45,587 bases of DNA from DATMQA01 sp035566895 (GTDB lineage: Bacteria; Verrucomicrobiota; Verrucomicrobiia; Limisphaerales; UBA8199), in assembly GCA_035566895.1 (NCBI GenBank), contig DATMQA010000105.1, positions 1 to 45,587 on the forward strand, written 5' to 3'. Both the position numbers and the translations under genes were made by a program. Shown piece by piece: positions 26,862 through 33,396 of this stretch (the stretch's first letter is position 1; each line of letters starts with the position of its first letter). Under the pieces are notes generated by a model. The model worked only from the letters and a program-made list of their open reading frames with translations, made no database searches and was not told where the DNA came from.

Positions 26862-27071
26862 ATGACGCCTTCCGAAAACGATCCAGATGCAGTAGTGTTG
26901 CAGCAGCGGTATCCAAAGCTTAGGCGCGTTGGTGAGAGACTAAACATCGAGTCAGGCCCATTCGCAGGAGAGCCGATGATTATCAGACGACGACTTACAG
27001 AGCGTCAGGGCGTTTTATTCACTTTGAAATATGACGACGGACGGATTCGAGAGCAGGAATGGTTTGACTAG
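26862..27071 (+). CDS. cassette gene 3: small hypothetical cytoplasmic protein
   Basis: 69 residues with no signal or membrane segment, acidic N-terminus (TPSENDPDAVV) and a beta-rich body (GPFAGEPMIIRRRL, GVLFTLKYDDGRIREQEWF). It is small, charged and probably a single domain; the GPFAG pattern is reminiscent of small SH3-like barrels, but this is weak. It lies between attC2 and attC3 in array orientation. Family not recognised. Confidence 0.6.
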   Translation: MTPSENDPDAVVLQQRYPKLRRVGERLNIESGPFAGEPMIIRRRLTERQGVLFTLKYDDGRIREQEWFD

Positions 27072-27080
27072 ATCTCGCAT

Positions 27081-27170
27081 GCCGAACCAGCACCTTCAGG
27101 CAACCCGCGATGACGTGTGCATTGCATGCTGGGCGTCAGTGGCGCGGGTGCCTGAGGTGCGGCGTTGGCT
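27081..27170 (+). repeat. attC site 3
   Basis: 90 bp. Left box GCCGAAC, right box GTTGGCT. Left arm GCACCT-t-CAGGCA-a-CCCGCG pairs with CGCGGGTGCCTGAGGTGC. The unpaired T and A are six bases apart on the left arm. The next ATG follows nine bases after the right box. Confidence 0.9.
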
Positions 27171-27179
27171 GAAATTAAC

Positions 27180-27656
27180 ATGAAGGCCCTACCCGTTCTC
27201 ACTCTGCTCCCCCTGGTCCTCGCCTGCGGTTGTACCACGACGATCACCCGGGAGTATCGGGCAGGTGAAGAAGGCAGAATTTGCGAAGCCGCTCTCGGCA
27301 AAGAACTCGCGTCTCGGGACACGAACCGGCTGGTCTATGTGGCTTTTCGCGATTCGGAATACAGGAAGTTTGATCCGCCTGATGCATTTCTCGAAAGGCT
27401 CCGTGCCTCTGGTATCCCCGCGCGGAAAGCGTCGGAAAGCAGCAGAGACGCCACTTCTCGCGTCGTGGACAAGGTCACCGGGGAGCCGGGGGCGATCTAT
27501 TCTGCAAGTGTCCTGCGCTGGCTAAACAACTCTAAAGTGGAGGCCATGCGCGGTTACGAGGCAGGCAACCTCGCAGGCGGGGCCACTTGTTGCATGATGA
27601 AGAACAAAGGAGGCAAATGGAGAGAGACGAAAATCACACGAGTGGTGACATACTAA
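27180..27656 (+). CDS. cassette gene 4: hypothetical lipoprotein
   Basis: 158 residues from the ATG giving MKALPVLTLLPLVLACGC, a typical lipoprotein signal with lipobox LVLAC. The mature part (REYRAGEEGRICEAALGKEL, YVAFRDSEYRKFDPPDAFLE) may be a small alpha/beta domain. A TTG 15 bases upstream is in frame but lies in the attC right box, so the ATG is preferred. No known family. The stop is just before attC4. Confidence 0.7.
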   Translation: MKALPVLTLLPLVLACGCTTTITREYRAGEEGRICEAALGKELASRDTNRLVYVAFRDSEYRKFDPPDAFLERLRASGIPARKASESSRDATSRVVDKVTGEPGAIYSASVLRWLNNSKVEAMRGYEAGNLAGGATCCMMKNKGGKWRETKITRVVTY

Positions 27657-27658
27657 TC

Positions 27659-27747
27659 AGCCAACCACTGGGTGCAGGCGACGCCGGTTTGCGCCTTCCT
27701 GTTTTCCTGAGTCGCTGGTCCGGCGCGCCTGACCCAACTCGTTCGAC
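27659..27747 (+). repeat. attC site 4
   Basis: 89 bp. Left box AGCCAAC, right box GTTCGAC. Left arm GGGT-g-CAGGCG-a-CGCCGG pairs with CCGGCGCGCCTGACCC. G and A are unpaired, six bases apart. The left box starts three bases after the stop of gene 4. Confidence 0.9.
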
Positions 27748-27766
27748 GAAATAGGGATCTCATGCC

Positions 27767-28261
27767 ATGCTGCGAACGTTTCTGGAGAAGCGAAGAGTGA
27801 AGAGAACCTTTGGGAAGCTCGTGGAGCCTGAAGTTGTCGAGGCTATGATCGAGGGGCGCGAGGAGCGACCGCCCTTGACCGAATCCCAAATTGAGGTCGT
27901 CTTGGTTTTCGTGCGCGGCAACACGCCCAAGGAGATTTCAGAGCTTATCGGGCGTGTGGGCCAGGTGGCCACGGCACATCAGGCTTTTATAGATGGGCTG
28001 TCCGCATCCGTCATTGTCGCAACCTTCGGCGCACACCCTGCTTCACATCCTGCGCCGGGCGCGAGGGCCGCGCTTGTGGCTGGATTGCTTGAGCAGTTTG
28101 GCGCGAGCATCAAAGTGGTGCATGGAGCGGGCCAAGGCTGCTATGGGCTCTTCGGCGTTGGGGATACGCTCCGATACAGTTTCATCTTCCCAGGTTTCGA
28201 TGCGGCTCTCGGACTCCTCAGCCGAGCCGAGTTTGGCACAGCCCAGGAGTTCAAGCCATGA
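27767..28261 (+). CDS. cassette gene 5: hypothetical protein, distantly nucleotidyl-cyclase-like
   Basis: 164 residues, no signal peptide. The start (RRVKRTFGKLVEPEVVEAMI) and the segment IEVVLVFVRGNTPKEISELI resemble the entry to class III adenylate/guanylate cyclase domains (FGRYVSPEVV, VTVLFADIRGFT). The later GAGQGCYGLFGVGDTLRYSF occupies the place of the family's GxVxGNIG region. The metal-binding aspartates of active cyclases are not evident. If related, it is a degenerate non-catalytic member. This is a by-eye resemblance only. Confidence 0.6.
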   Translation: MLRTFLEKRRVKRTFGKLVEPEVVEAMIEGREERPPLTESQIEVVLVFVRGNTPKEISELIGRVGQVATAHQAFIDGLSASVIVATFGAHPASHPAPGARAALVAGLLEQFGASIKVVHGAGQGCYGLFGVGDTLRYSFIFPGFDAALGLLSRAEFGTAQEFKP

Positions 28262-28268
28262 ACGAACG

Positions 28269-28357
28269 GCCGAACTGGCTGCGCCGAACCCCGCGATGAC
28301 GCTCCAGTTGCAGGTCGGACATCAGCGGCGCGGGGTCGGTGATCTGGGACGTTAGTG
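28269..28357 (+). repeat. attC site 5
   Basis: 89 bp. Left box GCCGAAC (a second GCCGAAC occurs 14 bp later), right box GTTAGTG. Arm CCGA-a-CCCCGCG pairs with CGCGGGGTCGG with one unpaired A on the left arm. Outer pairing is weaker than in attC2-4. The next ATG is 10 bp after the box. Confidence 0.8.
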
Positions 28358-28367
28358 CTGAAGACCC

Positions 28368-28706
28368 ATGAAACCTGAATCAATCATTCCGATTGCGTTT
28401 CCACTTGTCTTCCTGAGTGTCATCGTCTGGTTCTTCATGGTCTCCGCGCTTTATCGCCGGCTCAGGCAGCATCACCCTGAAAAATTTCACGCCATGGGCG
28501 AGCCGACGCTCTTCTTTAACAATCCCCCGCGCGCGAGCCTTATTCTCTTGAGGTTTCTCTTCAAGCGCGAGGACACAGCGCTGAATGATCCCTCCCTATC
28601 CTCTTTGAGCAAAACGATGCTAGTTTTCATTCTGTGTTTCCTATTTGTATTTGTGAGTTTGATCGCAGTGATGTTGTCAGCGGCACCGGTCCACCATGCG
28701 CACTAA
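28368..28706 (+). CDS. cassette gene 6: hypothetical two-helix membrane protein
   Basis: 112 residues with transmembrane helices at about residues 7-28 (PIAFPLVFLSVIVWFFMVSA) and 84-106, joined by a charged loop (LYRRLRQHHPEKFHAMGEP, then FNNPPRASLILLRFLFKRED). The layout, with both ends membrane-embedded and a cytoplasmic basic loop, recalls UspB-like small membrane proteins. No homology is claimed. It starts 10 bp after the attC5 right box. Confidence 0.65.
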   Translation: MKPESIIPIAFPLVFLSVIVWFFMVSALYRRLRQHHPEKFHAMGEPTLFFNNPPRASLILLRFLFKREDTALNDPSLSSLSKTMLVFILCFLFVFVSLIAVMLSAAPVHHAH

Positions 28707-28826
28707 CTTTTCACTTGAGCCGCCAGCCGCCAGCCCTTCTGTTTGCGGAGGTGCTGGAAAAATCATCGCTCCCAGGCTTCGTTGGAGCTCGGTCTCCCGC
28801 GGCTGCGGCTCAGTTCCGCGTTGGGC
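28701..28826 (+). repeat. attC site 6
   Basis: 126 bp, the longest of the array because of a long loop (28737-28796). Left box CACTAAC overlaps the end of gene 6. Right box GTTGGGC fits GTTRRRY. Arm TGAGCCGC-c-AGCCGC pairs with GCGGCTGCGGCTCA with one unpaired C on the left arm. The next ATG is three bases after the box. Confidence 0.85.
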
Positions 28827-28829
28827 GCT

Positions 28830-29174
28830 ATGAAACAGATCGTGCTACTCGTCGCTGTTGTTCTTGCTCTCTCGGGCTGCGCATCCCGACGTTCCCCAAC
28901 GACGAAAACTGTTCGCATCCACGAGGCGGCACCTGATGCAGACAATGCGCAGCAGTGGCCCCTCGCGTTCAAGGTCGGGACACGGCGATTCGGGACGCTT
29001 CAGGATTTCAAGGCGTTTGTTGCCGCCCTGCCTCCGGGTTCGGTGGTGCGTTGGAACTCAGGCTGCTTTCGTTATGAAATGATTCCGCTGGCCCACTCAG
29101 AAATGACCATTCGCGATTTCAAAGAATACTGCGGGCAACACGGCGTGGAGTTTCAGTATGTCTCCGGATATTAA
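28830..29174 (+). CDS. cassette gene 7: hypothetical lipoprotein
   Basis: 114 residues. The signal MKQIVLLVAVVLALSGCAS is a textbook lipobox. The mature domain (FGTLQDFKAFVAALPPGSVV, MTIRDFKEYCGQHGVEFQYV) alternates helices and strands. The frame open from 28743 runs through the attC6 arm, so the ATG at 28830, directly after the right box, is the start. Family not recognised. Confidence 0.7.
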   Translation: MKQIVLLVAVVLALSGCASRRSPTTKTVRIHEAAPDADNAQQWPLAFKVGTRRFGTLQDFKAFVAALPPGSVVRWNSGCFRYEMIPLAHSEMTIRDFKEYCGQHGVEFQYVSGY

Positions 29175-29189
29175 GTTTATGGCCGCCGC

Positions 29190-29282
29190 GCCCGACTATC
29201 GTGCTGGAGTGGATGTCCGGTGGACAATTCCGTTTGCAGCCGGGCGTCCCTGGCCGGGCACCACTCAGCACGGGTGTTAGCC
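29190..29282 (+). repeat. attC site 7
   Basis: 93 bp. Left box GCCCGAC is atypical (GAC for AAC), right box GTTAGCC. Arm GTGCTG-g-AGTGG-a-TG-t-CCGG pairs with CCGGGCACCACTCAGCAC, with unpaired G and A on the left arm. The weakened left box suggests a decayed or poorly used site. Confidence 0.75.
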
Positions 29283-29293
29283 GCTTTACGCCT

Positions 29294-29740
29294 ATGAGCC
29301 GCAATATCTTCGCCATCGCAGTTTGTGCAGTGCTGACGTCATGTGGGAAGCCGGGCGCGCCCACCACCACCGCGCCCACCAGTCTCTCCGTGAGGGCTCA
29401 GGGCGTGCGTCTGGCATCTTCCAAGGTCGAGGCAGGCAAGGCCACTGAAGCACAGTTGCAGCAAGGCTTGCAGTCGGCGGCCGATATTTTGTCAGCCCTT
29501 TACGCTGAGGCTCGGAAGGCTCGCCCGCAGCTGAAGGGACACTTGCGCGGAACTTTCCACATTGAGGCTGACGGCACTCCACGGATGTTTATGGAGCGGG
29601 GTTCAGAGTTCACGCCTCCTGAGGGGAAGACCATCTCTGACGATTTTGTCGGAGCTACCTTTGGCGGGAAGTGGAAGTTTCCCAAGATTGGCAGCGACCT
29701 CATGCTGGCGGTTGATTATGAACTCGCACCGGGCAGCTAA
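29294..29740 (+). CDS. cassette gene 8: hypothetical lipoprotein
   Basis: 148 residues from the ATG giving MSRNIFAIAVCAVLTSCGKP, a lipoprotein signal. The mature part has a Thr/Pro linker, a helical stretch (KATEAQLQQGLQSAADIL) and a beta segment (FHIEADGTPRMFMERGSEF) followed by GATFGGKWKFP. The upstream frame from 29201 crosses the attC7 arm and is rejected. The TAA stop lies within the attC8 left box. No known family. Confidence 0.65.
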   Translation: MSRNIFAIAVCAVLTSCGKPGAPTTTAPTSLSVRAQGVRLASSKVEAGKATEAQLQQGLQSAADILSALYAEARKARPQLKGHLRGTFHIEADGTPRMFMERGSEFTPPEGKTISDDFVGATFGGKWKFPKIGSDLMLAVDYELAPGS

Positions 29741-29828
29741 CAACTGCAGATGTAGTGGGCGCGGCCATTCCGCTTCTGCTTCATTTCGCACGTGATGCGC
29801 GCCGGGCCACTGATGTGCTGCGTTAAAC
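29735..29828 (+). repeat. attC site 8
   Basis: 94 bp. Left box AGCTAAC contains the stop of gene 8. Right box GTTAAAC fits GTTRRRY exactly. Arms pair GCA-g-ATGTAGTGG with CCACTGATGTGC, then a GC-rich part with mismatches. It is a somewhat less regular palindrome than attC2-4. Confidence 0.75.
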
Positions 29829-29833
29829 CACCT

Positions 29834-30037
29834 ATGGGTTTTGCAATCCCTTTAGCGCTTCTGCTCGTAAGCTGCGCCTCGAGGCCGGAGGACAAGGCCG
29901 CCGTCGAGACCGTCGTTCGCAGCTATATCATGGCCTATCCTCGTATTGCTTGCGGTGTGCTGGTCCCGCGCGCAAGCCCCAAGCCAGCCACTAAAGGTGG
30001 TAGTCATCAGGTGATTCGCTTTCGATACACGTTCTGA
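29834..30037 (+). pseudogene. cassette gene 9: lipoprotein, probably truncated
   Basis: 67 residues. The signal MGFAIPLALLLVSCASRPED has a lipobox, followed by KAAVETVVRSYI, a typical opening helix of NTF2/SnoaL-like domains. After about residue 35 the composition changes (VPRASPKPATKGGSHQ) and the frame runs 31 bp into the 3' end of the convergent GNAT gene. No attC follows. It looks like a cassette cut by a rearrangement at its right end. Confidence 0.5.
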
Positions 30038-30450
30038 GTCTTGGTATGCGTAAAACCAAGCGCAACATAGAATCCATGACTCTCTATACGTTTCACATTA
30101 CTCCGCACGACGATCGCCTGCGCACCCACGCGGACAGCCCACGACTCGGCACGTTGGACCAGCAACCGTCCGATACCACGGCGACGCATTTGTTTCGCCG
30201 TAACCAATCCGATGATCTCGACGCGGAATCCTGACTCCAAAGCCTCGGAACAGTGTGCTTGAAGCCAACCGCATATCTCTCCGCTATCCGATTGCGCTAC
30301 CGCCATGAGGTAGTCACTGCGGGCAACCAACCTCGACAGGCGTCCGAGCAGAGTCTCGCTATCTGCCGGATAACCCAACTCCTCCACTAAATGCACAATT
30401 GCCTGGGAATCGCTCTCGGTCATCGCCCGCACTAAAATGCCAGTGCTCAT
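30007..30450 (-). CDS. GNAT family N-acetyltransferase
   Basis: 147 residues with the GNAT core: VRAMTESDSQAIVHLVEEL at the start, the acetyl-CoA loop QMRRRGIGRLLVQRAE, and GFYVALGFTHTKTQNVYRK at the end. The acceptor is not predictable. It is on the opposite strand to the cassette genes and overlaps the end of cassette gene 9 by 31 bp. No attC-like palindrome was found on either side, so it may mark the array boundary rather than be a cassette. The GTT-box spacing seen for other cassettes is absent before its ATG. Confidence 0.85.
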   Translation of the reverse strand: MSTGILVRAMTESDSQAIVHLVEELGYPADSETLLGRLSRLVARSDYLMAVAQSDSGEICGWLQAHCSEALESGFRVEIIGLVTAKQMRRRGIGRLLVQRAESWAVRVGAQAIVVRSNVKRIESHGFYVALGFTHTKTQNVYRKRIT

Positions 30451-30761
30451 CGTGTCGAATAGTACGATGCGTCCAGCTCAGTTTGGGTTGCGGAGCAGAT
30501 TGCTCAACGCGCCTTTCTCGGTCCGAACGAGGGCGACGACGATTTTAGCCGAACGTGCTCAGAACTTCCAGCGGACGAAGGCTACGAGCACGAACGCCGC
30601 AATCAGGATTAACGGAACGGAAATCAACAAGAGGGGGCGAAAGCGGGTATCGACTGGAGGTTTGGGCCAGTCGGTTGCAAAGTGATAAACGAATTAGTCG
30701 CTGCCCACGATGGCGGTGTCTGCCGTCCCTGGCGGGACTTGACCTTTCTCTTCCCTCCTTC

Positions 30762-30805
30762 CCCACCGTTGAAACGGTGGGCTATTTTCGGACGTCCCTC
30801 CGGGA
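30762..30805. repeat. double hairpin repeat (CCCACCGT / GTCCC)
   Basis: A perfect stem CCCACCGT - TGAA - ACGGTGGG is followed by CTATTTTCGG and a second small stem GTCCC-TCC-GGGAC (30793-30805). The shape and spacing are of a REP-like extragenic palindrome. Only one copy was seen in the window. Confidence 0.65.
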
Positions 30806-30939
30806 CAGAACCGGCACTCGGGAGCTCAAATCCTCGCCAAAGATATTTGAAAGTTTTCAGTTCAAGTCAGAACCCGGCACCGTTTGAAATATCTGAGAGA
30901 TAATTTTACCAGATTTTGGCCTTAGAATCTAGTGGCATA

Positions 30940-31035
30940 GGACATTCCTGTCCACAGCAATGTGCCACGCACGAGATTAGCAGCAAATCCAGGCCGCAGT
31001 GCGTTCGGAAGTTGCTGCGGACAGGAATGTCCGCG
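30940..31035. repeat. dispersed palindromic repeat, copy 2
   Basis: About 96 bp with ends GGACATTCCTGTCC and GGACAGGAATGTCC. Its reverse complement aligns with the copy at 3796-3908: same ends, core GCAACTTCCGA, a CGCACTGCGGCC-like loop and an internal TTGCTG. It lies upstream of aroE. Confidence 0.8.
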
Positions 31036-31132
31036 CTCCGCTCCTCTGCCCGCCGTCACCGACCGATTACATTGAATCCCTCCAGGGCGCCGTTTGTCTT
31101 GAGTTCCAGCCAAAGCCCGGTATAACCGCCGG

Positions 31133-32050
31133 GTGTTCGAGACTTTCGCAGAGCCGATCGGTGCCGGCACGCGCTATTGCGCAGTGTACGGGCATCCGGT
31201 GAGGCATTCGGCTTCGCCGGCGATGCAGAATGCGGGCCTGGCGGCGCTGGGGTTGAATTGGCGTTACCTGGCGTTCGAGGTTCACCCGGATGACTTGCGC
31301 GCGGCCATTGCCGGCGCGAAAGCGATGACCTTTATTGGGCTCAACCTTACCGTGCCACATAAATTGCTGGCAGTGGATATGGTTGATGAATCGGATGATT
31401 CGGCAAAGGCCTGGGGGGCGGTGAACACGGTCCGTTTCGAGGGCCGGGATGGGCAGGGAGCCTGGCGGCCTTTGGCGGAATTCGCGGAAACGCCGCGCGC
31501 GATTCGCTCACACGGTTTCAACACAGATGCTGAAGCGATCATGCGGGCCTTGAGGGAAGACCTGGGCGTGGAAGTTCGTGGCGCAAAGGTGGTCCTGTTG
31601 GGTGCGGGAGGAGCAGGGCGAACGGCGGCCCTGAAGCTGGCCGCCGAGGGAGCGGCGGAGTTGCACCTGATCAATCGAACGCGCGGCAAGGCGGAGGCCA
31701 TCGCCCAGGAAATCCAAAAACGTTTCCCGGAAACGAAAACAGCTTTGGAATACCCAGCGGGGCAGGTCGATTTAGTCTTAAACGCTACGTCGCTGGGTCT
31801 GAAACCTGCTGACTCGTTGCCTCATGACGAACGGCGGTTTTCATTGCGACGGGCCGGAGCCGTGTATGACATGGTTTATCGACCGGCGGAAACGCCGTTG
31901 CTCAAAGCGGCCAAAGCCGCGGGCTGCCGGACGGCCAATGGGCTTGGCATGTTGTTGTATCAGGGCGCCAAGGCGCTGGAAATCTGGAGCGGCCGACCCG
32001 CTCCGCTCGAAGTCATGCGCCAGGCGCTGGAGAGAAATGTGTATGGGTGA
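31133..32050 (+). CDS. aroE: shikimate dehydrogenase (AroE)
   Basis: Reduces 3-dehydroshikimate to shikimate with NADPH in the shikimate pathway. 305 residues. The substrate-binding start AVYGHPVRHSASPAMQNAG, catalytic lysine segment GLNLTVPHK, nucleotide-binding GAGGAGRTAALKLA and the NRT motif (INRTRGKAEA) for NADP are all present, and the C-terminus has GLGMLLYQGAKALEIW. It starts with GTG; no ATG fits upstream. It is followed by a heptamer array, a prepilin peptidase and, convergently, aroC of the same pathway. Confidence 0.94.
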   Translation: MFETFAEPIGAGTRYCAVYGHPVRHSASPAMQNAGLAALGLNWRYLAFEVHPDDLRAAIAGAKAMTFIGLNLTVPHKLLAVDMVDESDDSAKAWGAVNTVRFEGRDGQGAWRPLAEFAETPRAIRSHGFNTDAEAIMRALREDLGVEVRGAKVVLLGAGGAGRTAALKLAAEGAAELHLINRTRGKAEAIAQEIQKRFPETKTALEYPAGQVDLVLNATSLGLKPADSLPHDERRFSLRRAGAVYDMVYRPAETPLLKAAKAAGCRTANGLGMLLYQGAKALEIWSGRPAPLEVMRQALERNVYG

Positions 32051-32062
32051 GGTAAGGCTACG

Positions 32063-32188
32063 GTCCACAGTCCACAGTCTGCGGTCCACAGTCCACAGTC
32101 CACAGTCTGCGGTCCACGGTCCGCAGTCCACGGTCCACGGTCCACGGCCCACGGTCCACAGCCCACAGTCTGCGGTCCACAGTCCAGA
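32063..32188. repeat. heptamer tandem array, 18 units (GTCCACA type)
   Basis: Eighteen uninterrupted 7-bp units. Most are GTCCACA or GTCCACG; GTCTGCG occurs three times, GCCCAC(A/G) twice, GTCCGCA once and GTCCAGA at the end. Register is perfect over 126 bp. It fills the gap between the aroE stop and the prepilin peptidase start. Confidence 0.95.
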
Positions 32189-32230
32189 GGACCGCGGGTT
32201 AGCGATTAGCTCACCATTCGGCATTTGAAT

Positions 32231-33361
32231 ATGTTGTCACACCTTTTCGACCCCGCAGTCTGGGCGGCAGTGCCATTTCATTTTTGGTCGGTGGTATTTT
32301 TCGTTTTCGGGTGCGTGGTCGGCAGTTTTCTCAATGTTTGCATTCACCGGATGCCTTTGGGGGAAAGCATTGTTTCGCCGCCGTCGCATTGCCCGCATTG
32401 CAAGTATTCGATCCCCTGGTTCCTGAACATCCCGCTGGTGACCTGGCTTTATTTGCGCGGCAGGTGCCGGAACTGCGGGGAGGCGATTTCAGCGCGGTAT
32501 TTCCTGGTAGAGTTGCTGACCGGGGTCGCGTTTCTGGGTTGCTGGCTGAGATGTGGGCCGCAATCGGCCTGGGTGGCGGTGATCTATTCGATATTTCTGG
32601 CCGGGTTAATCGTAGCGACGTTCATTGATTTCGAGTACTTGATCATTCCGGACGAAATCACGATTGGCGGAACGGTGGCAGGTTTTGTTCTCTCTTTCCT
32701 GGTTCCGGCGCTTCACCGGCAGAGTTCCCTGGCTGGGGCGATGAAGGAAAGCCTTTTCGGCGCCGCGTTGGGGGCGGGGGTGTTCTACCTGATATTGCGC
32801 GGGGGCAAGCTGGCCTTCGGCAGGCACCGGTTGTCGCTCCCGGCCGAAACGAAAATTGTTTTCACCGAGACGGCGGTGACCTTGCCTGACAAGACTATCC
32901 CCTATGAAGAAGTGTTCAGCCGGCAGTCGGACACGATTACGGTGCGGGCGAGCACGGTGGAACTGGTGGACCGTTGTTACCGGGATGTTGTGGTGCGGCT
33001 GAGTCCCTCGCGGCTGCGGATCGGGGACGAGGAACTGAACCCCGAGGAGGTGCTGGTGCTTGAGGCAACGAGCGCGGAAATCGTGCTGCCACGGGAAGCG
33101 ATGGGATTGGGGGATGTGAAGTTCATGGCGGCGATCGGCGCGTTTCTGGGCTGGCAGGCAGTGGTTTTCTCGGTGGCGGTAAGCGCGTTTATCGGGGCGG
33201 CGGTTGGCATCACGATGGTGCTGACCGGGCGGCGGGCGCTGTCCTCACGCCTGCCTTACGGACCTTACATCGCGATGGCGGCAACGTTGTGGATATTTGC
33301 GGGGCCGGAACTGGTGGGGTGGTACATTCAACTGATGATGCACTTGGGCGGAAGAAGGTGA
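32231..33361 (+). CDS. prepilin peptidase (A24 family) with a large internal insertion
   Basis: Inner-membrane aspartic peptidase that cleaves type IV pilin-like leaders. The N-terminal region has GCVVGSFLNVCIHRMP and two CxxC pairs (CPHC, CRNC). Catalytic aspartates are in ATFIDFEYLIIPDEIT (about residue 133) and GLGDVKFMAAIGAF (about 295). The usual distance between them is about 65 residues; here it is about 160, because a beta-rich soluble insert of about 95 residues (roughly 200-288) lies between them. The ATG at 32231 is chosen over a TTG six bases earlier. It lacks adjacent pilin genes. Confidence 0.92.
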   Translation: MLSHLFDPAVWAAVPFHFWSVVFFVFGCVVGSFLNVCIHRMPLGESIVSPPSHCPHCKYSIPWFLNIPLVTWLYLRGRCRNCGEAISARYFLVELLTGVAFLGCWLRCGPQSAWVAVIYSIFLAGLIVATFIDFEYLIIPDEITIGGTVAGFVLSFLVPALHRQSSLAGAMKESLFGAALGAGVFYLILRGGKLAFGRHRLSLPAETKIVFTETAVTLPDKTIPYEEVFSRQSDTITVRASTVELVDRCYRDVVVRLSPSRLRIGDEELNPEEVLVLEATSAEIVLPREAMGLGDVKFMAAIGAFLGWQAVVFSVAVSAFIGAAVGITMVLTGRRALSSRLPYGPYIAMAATLWIFAGPELVGWYIQLMMHLGGRR

Positions 33362-33396
33362 CGGGAGGGCGCGGGCACGGACTATTCGGCCAGGCC

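Larger units (their letters stand above)
30451..31132. other. 680-bp stretch without a complete gene
   Basis: It contains a short minus-strand frame (30559-30684) encoding the tail of a membrane protein (PLLLISVPLILIAAFVLVAF then VRWKF) with no start codon and an in-frame stop directly upstream, so it is a remnant. It also contains a hairpin repeat at 30762-30805 and the second copy of the dispersed palindrome at 30940-31035. The aroE promoter should lie in the last 100 bp. Confidence 0.55.

Noticed and set aside
26234..29828. Reading the eight palindromes as CRISPR repeats or rho-independent terminators
   Set aside because: Sequences differ between sites and spacing is gene-sized, excluding CRISPR. 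T-tracts are absent, and boundary boxes sit at gene starts, excluding simple terminators.
30007..30450. The GNAT gene as a tenth, reversed cassette
   Set aside because: No GTT box before its start and no palindrome after its stop on its own strand.
24261..31132. Search for an integron integrase or other tyrosine recombinase around the array
   Set aside because: No frame on either strand shows the R..HxxR..Y pattern or the IntI-specific insert; none can be reported.
31841..32224. Minus-strand frame rich in TVDCGLW/GPWTVD repeats, as a repeat protein
   Set aside because: It is the translation of the heptamer array continuing antisense to aroE; no start or ribosome site.
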